A DNA stretch of 64,000 nt from the NCBI RefSeq assembly GCF_900116715.1, contig NZ_FPBM01000001.1, positions 126,784 through 190,783 of the forward strand, in the 5' to 3' direction. The translations under genes and the position numbers were made by a program. Source of the stretch: Polaromonas sp. YR568. GTDB taxonomy: Bacteria; Pseudomonadota; Gammaproteobacteria; Burkholderiales; Burkholderiaceae_C. The notes beneath the pieces are model-generated. The model was not told the origin of the DNA. It did not search any database and saw only the letters and a list, made by a program, of their open reading frames with translations. Positions 58,942-64,000 of this stretch are shown in pieces (positions within the stretch are counted from its first letter, which is position 1; the number at the start of each line of letters is the position of its first letter).

Positions 58942-60210
58942 ATGCCATTTTCCTCACTGGGCTTTTCGCCCGCGCTGCTGCCCGCACTGATGCGCGCCAT
59001 GGAGGAACAGGGCTACACCGCCCCCACCGCCATCCAGTCAGCCGCCATCCCCGCCATTCTGGAAGGGCGCGACGTGCTGGGCTCGGCGCAAACGGGTTCG
59101 GGCAAGACGGCTGCGTTTTCGCTGCCGCTGCTGCAACAACTGGTCAATGCGCCGGTACCCACGGGGCGCCAGCACCGGCCGGTGCGTGCGCTCATCCTGG
59201 TGCCCACGCGCGAACTGGCCGCGCAGGTCGGCGAAGCCATCGTGGGGTTTGCCAAATACCTGCCGCAGCGCGTCAAGGTCGCGGTCGTATTCGGCGGCGT
59301 CTCCATCAACCCGCAAATGATGAATCTGCGCGGCGGCGCGGACATCGTCGTCGCCACGCCCGGCCGCCTGCTTGATTTGATCGACCACAACGCCTTGACG
59401 CTGACCCACACCAGCACGCTGGTACTCGACGAAGCCGACCGCCTGCTCGACCTGGGCTTTGGCGAAGAACTGAACCGCATTCTGGCCCTGCTGCCAGCGA
59501 AACGCCAGACGCTGTTTTTCTCAGCCACCTTCCCGCCCGCGATTGAAGCGCTAGCCTCCAGCCTGCTGCGCAACCCGCTGCGCGTGGAAGTCGCACCGGT
59601 AGAGCAAGCCGTACCCGATATCACCCAACGCGCCATTGAAGTCGACGCACCCCGCCGCACCCAGCTGCTGCGCCACCTGGTGCAAACGGAAAAATGGGAG
59701 CGCGTACTCGTCTTCGTCGCCACCAAACACGCCGCCGAAATCGTCGCCGACAAACTGCGCAAGGTGGACATCGAAGCCGAACCCTTCCACGGCGAACTCA
59801 GCCAGGGCAAACGCACCCAGGTGCTGCAAGACTTCAAGATCAAGGCCGTGCAAGTAGTAGTCGCCACCGACGTCGCCGCCCGCGGCATCGACATCGCGCA
59901 AATGCCGGTAGTCTTGAACTACGACCTGCCCCGCTCCGCCACCGACTACACCCACCGCATAGGCCGCACCGGCCGCGCCGGCGAATCCGGCCTGGCCGTG
60001 AGCTTTGTGAGTGCGGCTACCGAAGCGCACTTCCGCCTCATCGAAAAGCGCCAGGGCATCAAGGTGGCGCGTGAGCAGGTGGCGGGGTTTGAGCCTGTGG
60101 AAGTGGTGGCCCCGAATCCGGTTGATCCTGCGGGCACCGGTGGTATCAAAGGGAAGCGGCCTAGCAAGAAGGATAAGTTGCGGGCGACGCAACCTGCAGG
60201 TAGTCGTTGA
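58942..60210 (+). CDS. rhlE: DEAD-box ATP-dependent RNA helicase (RhlE-like)
   Basis: 422 residues from the ATG at 58942. DEAD-box motifs: Q-motif FSSLGFSPALLPALMRAMEEQGYTAPTAIQ, AQTGSGKT (I), PTRELAAQV (Ia), TPGRLLD, VLDEADRLLD (II, DEAD), SATF (III), and C-terminal HRIGRTGRAGESG (VI). Length and sequence match the RhlE/DbpA-type group acting in rRNA processing and cold adaptation. The tail is basic (KGKRPSKKDKLRATQPAGSR). The upstream frame extension from 58705 is not homologous. Confidence 0.9.
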   Translation: MPFSSLGFSPALLPALMRAMEEQGYTAPTAIQSAAIPAILEGRDVLGSAQTGSGKTAAFSLPLLQQLVNAPVPTGRQHRPVRALILVPTRELAAQVGEAIVGFAKYLPQRVKVAVVFGGVSINPQMMNLRGGADIVVATPGRLLDLIDHNALTLTHTSTLVLDEADRLLDLGFGEELNRILALLPAKRQTLFFSATFPPAIEALASSLLRNPLRVEVAPVEQAVPDITQRAIEVDAPRRTQLLRHLVQTEKWERVLVFVATKHAAEIVADKLRKVDIEAEPFHGELSQGKRTQVLQDFKIKAVQVVVATDVAARGIDIAQMPVVLNYDLPRSATDYTHRIGRTGRAGESGLAVSFVSAATEAHFRLIEKRQGIKVAREQVAGFEPVEVVAPNPVDPAGTGGIKGKRPSKKDKLRATQPAGSR

Positions 60211-60272
60211 GGTCGTATAGGACAGCGGACTCTTAACCCGCAGGTCGAGTGTTCAAGTCGTTCGGGACCACC
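60211..60272 (+). pseudogene. Degenerate tRNA-Lys(CTT)-like sequence lacking the D-arm
   Basis: Starts one base after the helicase stop codon. The anticodon arm GCGGA-CTCTTAA-CCCGC (60225-60241, one A-C mismatch at the loop end) has anticodon CTT; the T-arm GAGTG-TTCAAGT-CGTTC (60247-60263) folds with G-U pairs; the acceptor end GGTC.../...GACC closes the molecule. Only 62 bases, with the D-arm reduced to a few bases, so not a functional tRNA. It borders an AT-rich segment carrying the TIR-like gene, as expected for a decayed integration site. Confidence 0.5.
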
Positions 60273-60423
60273 TGCTTTCTTCTCTGTGAGGTTTAACCCT
60301 AGCAACGATGCAGGCGTCTTATTTTGCTACTCCAGATTTTCCAGGTAGACGATTCATTGGGCGTCTGTCGCCATCGTCGTGCCAGCGACCCGTTACATTT
60401 AATGACTTAGCGGAGGAAGGGTT

Positions 60424-62379
60424 ATGGCGAAAGCATTCGTAGGTCACAGTTTCACTGACGATGACAAGAAACTGGTCTTGTCAGTAACCGAATTCCTCGA
60501 GGCCTTTAAAGGCTCAAATCCAGCATTCGTCTGGGTGCACGCGGAGGGCGCCAGGCCAGAAGACATCGTAGACAAAGTGCTTCCGATGCTGCGGTCCTGC
60601 GATATTTTCATTGGCATCTGCTCCAAGAAAGAAAGAGTTGCGACCTCTTCGTCGTTCCGATCCGCCCTTTGGAACAAAAAGCTCCAGGTGATCGAAGAGT
60701 CCAGTCTCCAATGGAAAACATCAGACTGGATCATTCAAGAGATTGCAATTGCACGTGAGCGCGAAATGCGGCTCATTTTGTTGCTTGAGGTAGGTGTGCG
60801 CGCCCCCGGCGGATTGCACGGCAACGTCGAGTACATCCAATTCCAACGTGACAACATGAGCAACGCTTATCTGAGGTTGACTCAGATGCTCGGCGCGATC
60901 TTGGTGCAGGCCCCGCCGCCACAAATTTCTGATGTTGCGGCTCCCGAGCACTCCCAGACAGGCGAGGCACCGAAGTCGACCGATGAATCCCCGTTAAGCG
61001 CCCCAAAAGCAACTTGGGAAGCAATCGACTATGAAATGGCACTTTTTCATGCGATTCTGTTTGAGGACGACGAGTATCTTCAAACCGTAAACGAAGCCTT
61101 TTCGGCCTCAGAACTTAGCAAGCGCGAGAACGGGTTTTCCCGATGGGAAGCTCGCAAGGAATATTCGCTCCTGATTCTGGACAAAGGTGGCAGCTTCGTT
61201 AATCTGGAAAAAATGGTGAATCAGCACCGTACTGACCACGCGATGGTGAGCATGCTCGCACGCGCAGTTAGCCATTTCAATGACGACCGAGGGGCAATAA
61301 AGCTTCATGAAGAGGCAGCAATTGCAGCGACCAAAGCAGGTTCTGTCGGCGCCGCAGCTCGAAGCCTAGCTACTGCCGTAGAGCTTTGCTGCAAGGTTAA
61401 AGATGAGGTCGAAGCAAGGCGGATCATGTCCCTGCTAGCAGCTCTTCCCGCAACTGATACAGATGTCCGAGACGCAAGACTGCGGGCTACTGCACTTATG
61501 GCGAAGTTCAAGGGCCACCCGCTTTTGAGAATTGCGGCGCTGGAATACCAAGTGGCCCTTGCTCCGTCCGATGCAGATAAGCGCTTCGCTTTGGCCTATG
61601 CCTACTCCGAGGCCGATGACGTACCCGCAACGCTACTTCACTACCTCGCGATTCCGGATGCACGACGAAATGACACTGCTTGGAACAACTTGGGGGTAGC
61701 GCGCCAGAGCCTAAAACTTTCCGTCTTAGCGATTGAAGCATTCAATACGGCAGAGCAAAAAGGAAACACTCTATCGATGAGCAATTTGGCTCTGGCGTAT
61801 CTGAAAGCCGGCTTCTACTCGGAAGCGGAGGCCATGTGCAAAAAAGGTCTCGAAGGGCCCGATCCTCACGATAACTTGCCTTCAACGTTCGCGCAGATTA
61901 AAGGTGCGCGGATTGATGAGAAGAAGCAGGAAGAGTCGGCAATCGAGGAAGCTGAGCCGAGAAGCAGGCTAATGAAAGAGCTTGGGAGAGGAATGCTTGA
62001 TCCTCTGCCAGATCTCGTTTCGACGCAATGGATGGGGCCAGAATGTCCACTCACGTTGATGCGCATCGGGGATCAGATCGAGCTGCGTGGTCAGTATGAA
62101 CAGCAGCCGAACGCCCTCTTTCGTGCGCTTGGCGGACTGGCCTCTACTGACACCTATGACTTAATAGTCAAAGGGACTCTTTACGGTCGAGCGGCAGTAG
62201 GAACCATCGAGCGCAAGAAGAAGGGAGAGACGACGACAAGCACAGCCCTCGCGCTAGGCCTCCATGGCCCGAGTGATGCGCTCATACTTTTTGCTGACGA
62301 TGCACGATCTATTGGAGTCGTTGAGAACCCCGGTAAGAACGAAAAAAAGTTCAAGATTGATGTCGTCTCGAACGCATGA
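60424..62379 (+). CDS. Large protein with TIR-like N-terminus, TPR-like middle and unique C-terminus
   Basis: 651 residues. N-terminal ~160 residues: FVGHSFTDDDKKLVLSVTEFLEAF, then IFIGICSKKERVATSSSF, W-SDWIIQEIAIA (W102, E106 in W-x3-E, the TIR catalytic glutamate position), RLILLLEVGVRAPGGLHGNVEYIQF; this is a TIR/TIR-like domain expected to cleave NAD+ or to self-associate. Residues about 175-480 are helical repeats of TPR type (ALEYQVALAPSDADKRFALAYAYSEADD, AWNNLGVARQSLKLSVLAIEAF). The last ~150 residues are a beta-rich domain of unknown type. Very strong GGAGGAAGG ribosome site. AT-rich with foreign codon use, beside a decayed tRNA. No ThsA or other known defence partner is next to it. 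Confidence 0.72.
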   Translation: MAKAFVGHSFTDDDKKLVLSVTEFLEAFKGSNPAFVWVHAEGARPEDIVDKVLPMLRSCDIFIGICSKKERVATSSSFRSALWNKKLQVIEESSLQWKTSDWIIQEIAIAREREMRLILLLEVGVRAPGGLHGNVEYIQFQRDNMSNAYLRLTQMLGAILVQAPPPQISDVAAPEHSQTGEAPKSTDESPLSAPKATWEAIDYEMALFHAILFEDDEYLQTVNEAFSASELSKRENGFSRWEARKEYSLLILDKGGSFVNLEKMVNQHRTDHAMVSMLARAVSHFNDDRGAIKLHEEAAIAATKAGSVGAAARSLATAVELCCKVKDEVEARRIMSLLAALPATDTDVRDARLRATALMAKFKGHPLLRIAALEYQVALAPSDADKRFALAYAYSEADDVPATLLHYLAIPDARRNDTAWNNLGVARQSLKLSVLAIEAFNTAEQKGNTLSMSNLALAYLKAGFYSEAEAMCKKGLEGPDPHDNLPSTFAQIKGARIDEKKQEESAIEEAEPRSRLMKELGRGMLDPLPDLVSTQWMGPECPLTLMRIGDQIELRGQYEQQPNALFRALGGLASTDTYDLIVKGTLYGRAAVGTIERKKKGETTTSTALALGLHGPSDALILFADDARSIGVVENPGKNEKKFKIDVVSNA

Positions 62380-62599
62380 GCGTCGATCCCCGATCATTGC
62401 GCTGGTCGACTGTTAAGGACTCTAGCTAAATTGCCAGCGGGTAAGGTTGGGCAGAACGGTCCATTTTTTGGCAAGTGATCTTACGGTCATCTCCGCATGA
62501 ACATTTGTCTTCTTCTACGCTGTCGATGTTTCTTGATACACAAGCACTTGTAATTCCGCTTCCAACTGTCACATTCCTCATAGAAAGTGGTGGTCAACG
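62380..62599. other. Gene-free AT-rich stretch downstream of the TIR-like gene
   Basis: 220 bases. No ORF, terminator or repeat recognised; composition stays AT-rich until about 62590, where normal high-GC coding resumes. It seems to be the right flank of the acquired segment; I found no direct repeat of the tRNA-like 3' end here. Confidence 0.5.
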
Positions 62600-63022
62600 C
62601 TACGCCTTATTCAAAGCCGCAGCCGCACGCACCAGCGCCTTCAAGGCCTTCTCGTCAATCTTGTCGCCCTCATGAAAATCAATCGCGCGGCGGGTGTTGC
62701 CTTCGAGGCTGGAGTTAAAGAGGCCTGAGGGGTCATCCACCTTGGCGCCTTTGGCGAAGGTCATCTTCACTGCCGCCTTGTAGGTCTCGCCGGTGCAGAT
62801 GATGCCGTTGTGGGACCAGACCGGAACGCTCCACTTCCATTCTTCGACCACGCCGGGGACTGCCTGCTTGACGATGGCGCGGACCCTGGCGAGGGTTTCG
62901 CCGCGCCAGTCGTTCAGGCTTGCGATTTTTTCGTCGATCAGCTGAGAGGCTGGAACGCTGCTTGCCGCCGGGGCGGCCTTGCTTTTGGTGGCGGCTGTTT
63001 TGGTAGCAGTTGTTTTGGGCAT
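62600..63022 (-). CDS. DUF1801 (YdhG-like) protein
   Basis: 140 residues from the ATG at 63022 (AGGAAA site). Lys/Ala/Thr-rich N-terminus then a DUF1801 core: IDEKIASLNDWRGETLARVRAIVKQAVPGVVEEWKWSVPVWSHNGIICTGETYKAAVKMTFAKGAKV...SLEGNTRRAIDFHEGDKIDEKALKALVRAA. DUF1801 proteins are small YdhG/frataxin-fold-like cytoplasmic proteins of unclear function. Adjoins a second DUF1801 gene 31 bases upstream. Confidence 0.82.
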   Translation of the reverse strand: MPKTTATKTAATKSKAAPAASSVPASQLIDEKIASLNDWRGETLARVRAIVKQAVPGVVEEWKWSVPVWSHNGIICTGETYKAAVKMTFAKGAKVDDPSGLFNSSLEGNTRRAIDFHEGDKIDEKALKALVRAAAALNKA

Positions 63023-63053
63023 GGTGTTTTTCCTTTCTTCGTGTTGATGCGGC

Positions 63054-63497
63054 TCACATCTTTTCGAGGGGCAGTTGGCTGGCTTGTTTGACCCAGACGG
63101 CGAACTGGGCCTCGTCCAGCGGCTCGCCCTCATGGATATGAAAGTAGCGCGTGTCCTGGCTCTTGGACTCGACGGGCGGCACGGGCTTTAGCGACAGGCC
63201 GCGAAAGAAGGCCACCTTGATGTACTTGTTAAAGCAATGGAAGCTGAGGAACCAGCCCTCGCCTTTCACGCCATAGAAAGGCGAGTTCCATTTGACGGCC
63301 TTATGCACGCCGGGCACGGTGCGCACGATGAGCGCGTCCAGCTGGCGCCCTACATCGCGCTTCCAGCCCGGCATGGCAGCGATGTAGGACTGCACGGGCG
63401 CGTCGCCCTCGCCCTTGGCGATCTGCGGGTTGCCGCCTGAAAGAAGTACCGGTTTGGGTGCCGGCTTGGCAGCTGTCTTTTTGTCTGTCGCGTTCAT
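63054..63497 (-). CDS. DUF1801 protein
   Basis: 147 residues: Lys/Ala N-terminus, then VQSYIAAMPGWKRDVGRQLDALIVRTVPGVHKAVKWNSPFYGVKGEGWFLSFHCFNKYIKVAFFRGLSLKP, the DUF1801 pattern with its W-N-x-PFYG segment. Part of a probable operon ArsR - SRPBCC - DUF1801 - DUF1801 running on the minus strand. Confidence 0.85.
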   Translation of the reverse strand: MNATDKKTAAKPAPKPVLLSGGNPQIAKGEGDAPVQSYIAAMPGWKRDVGRQLDALIVRTVPGVHKAVKWNSPFYGVKGEGWFLSFHCFNKYIKVAFFRGLSLKPVPPVESKSQDTRYFHIHEGEPLDEAQFAVWVKQASQLPLEKM

Positions 63498-63531
63498 TCA
63501 GTGCCTCGCGTTGATGAGTCCCGCCAGACGG

Positions 63532-63942
63532 TCAATCCGCCCGCACCAAAACTTTCTCCAGGTTGGCAAAGAACTGTTGCCAGCCATATTTGGCGCCCTG
63601 GAAGGCCTGCTCTTGATCTGGCCGGAAGCCCGATTGCTCCATGCGCAGTTGCGTGCCGGTGCCCGCGGGGGTGAGCGTCCAGGTGACGACGCTCTCCAGG
63701 CCGTAGGCGGCCCAGGTGTAAGACAGCGTGGTGTTCGGCTCGACCACCAGCACCTGGCATTCGACGGCGCCCCAGTCTGCAGTCAGCTTGAAGCGGTGGT
63801 CTACGCTGGGCTTGAAGTCGTTTTTCATCAGCCACTCCTGGATCAAATGCGGCTGGGTGAGCGCGCGCCAGATTTTTTCGGGCGCATAGGGGATTTGGCG
63901 TTCGATGACGACGGAGCGGGTCTCAGTAGCTACTTGGTTCAT
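63532..63942 (-). CDS. SRPBCC (AHSA1/START-like) domain protein
   Basis: 136 residues: VVIERQIPYAPEKIWRALTQPHLIQEWLMKNDFKPSVDHRFKL is the AHSA1-type start, followed by the beta sheet and C-terminal helix (GAKYGWQQFFANLEKVLV). Hydrophobic ligand-binding helix-grip fold; often paired with ArsR regulators and DUF1801 genes. Its ATG overlaps the upstream ArsR stop (ATGA), so translation is coupled. Confidence 0.88.
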   Translation of the reverse strand: MNQVATETRSVVIERQIPYAPEKIWRALTQPHLIQEWLMKNDFKPSVDHRFKLTADWGAVECQVLVVEPNTTLSYTWAAYGLESVVTWTLTPAGTGTQLRMEQSGFRPDQEQAFQGAKYGWQQFFANLEKVLVRAD

Positions 63943-64000
63943 TGGTCCATCCTTTTTAAAAGTGATTCGAGGTGATCGATGCGGTCGTTCCAGAAGGCGC
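63939..64000 (-). CDS. ArsR-family regulator, 3' end only
   Basis: The last 19 codons are visible: AFWNDRIDHLESLLKRMDQ then stop, matching the FWxDRLDxLE tail of the ArsR proteins that are coupled with SRPBCC genes. The rest lies beyond the window's right edge. The stop overlaps the SRPBCC start. Confidence 0.75.
   Translation of the reverse strand, partial: AFWNDRIDHLESLLKRMDQ

Overview
The window is GC-rich chromosomal DNA that looks like a member of the Comamonadaceae (Betaproteobacteria, Burkholderiales; Polaromonas, Rhodoferax or Variovorax type). Grounds: the sox gene order, tight same-strand operons with ATGA overlaps, strong codon bias, and long palindromic intergenic repeats containing motifs such as GCTTCGCCAAAAGAAAG that I associate with that family. 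The species cannot be named from the sequence alone. Several short stretches are visibly AT-richer (about 15.0-16.0, 20.6-21.1, 26.9-27.3 and 60.3-62.6 kb) and look acquired.

Layout. 0-3.5 kb: end of a sulfur-oxidation operon on the minus strand (soxR-type ArsR regulator, soxC, soxD, start of soxY). 3.7-7.9 kb: a TPR/beta-barrel outer-membrane protein resembling Slam translocators, followed by two paralogous exported FecR-domain proteins. 7.9-11.2 kb: divergent glycosyltransferases (a GT-B type and a TPR/SPINDLY-like GT41). 11.3-15.0 kb: a molybdenum hydroxylase (Fe-S subunit, Moco subunit, XdhC maturation factor). 15.4-16.0 kb: isolated AT-rich dCMP-deaminase-like gene. 16-19 kb: prpE and an acuI-like reductase. 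19-22 kb: small DUF genes and an isochorismatase-type hydrolase. 22-24.3 kb: TetR regulator divergent from an HpaB/AbfD-superfamily flavoprotein. 25-28 kb: LysR/azoR pair and an FMN reductase.

28.1-44.2 kb is a dense organic/inorganic sulfur block. A minus-strand operon encodes rhodanese, EpsC-type serine acetyltransferase, an XRE regulator, a family 2A encapsulin shell protein and a cysteine desulfurase with a 240-residue disordered N-terminus: a sulfur nanocompartment locus. Divergent from it is a sulfonate-type ABC transporter plus an NtaA/DszA-type FMN monooxygenase, then a TauD-family dioxygenase, a Tat-exported vanadium-haloperoxidase homologue, an SfnR-like sigma-54 activator, and metNIQ. 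I found two sigma-54 promoters with the same TGGCATG-N4-CTGC core, each preceded by the same 13-base element, in front of the transporter operon and the haloperoxidase-like gene. This links the block into one probable sulfur-limitation regulon.

44.5-64 kb: MATE exporter, hypothetical genes, GST, an AAA ATPase, a UBP zinc finger/thioredoxin-reductase-like pair, a DSD1/ornithine-cyclodeaminase-family pair, an MFS exporter and an RhlE-type helicase. After a degenerate tRNA-Lys(CTT) comes an AT-rich gene with a TIR-like N-terminus and TPR-like middle, a candidate defence gene. The end holds DUF1801/SRPBCC/ArsR genes. Two copies of a ~570 bp palindromic element (24.4-25.0 and 47.8-48.4 kb), in opposite orientation, are the most striking non-coding structures.
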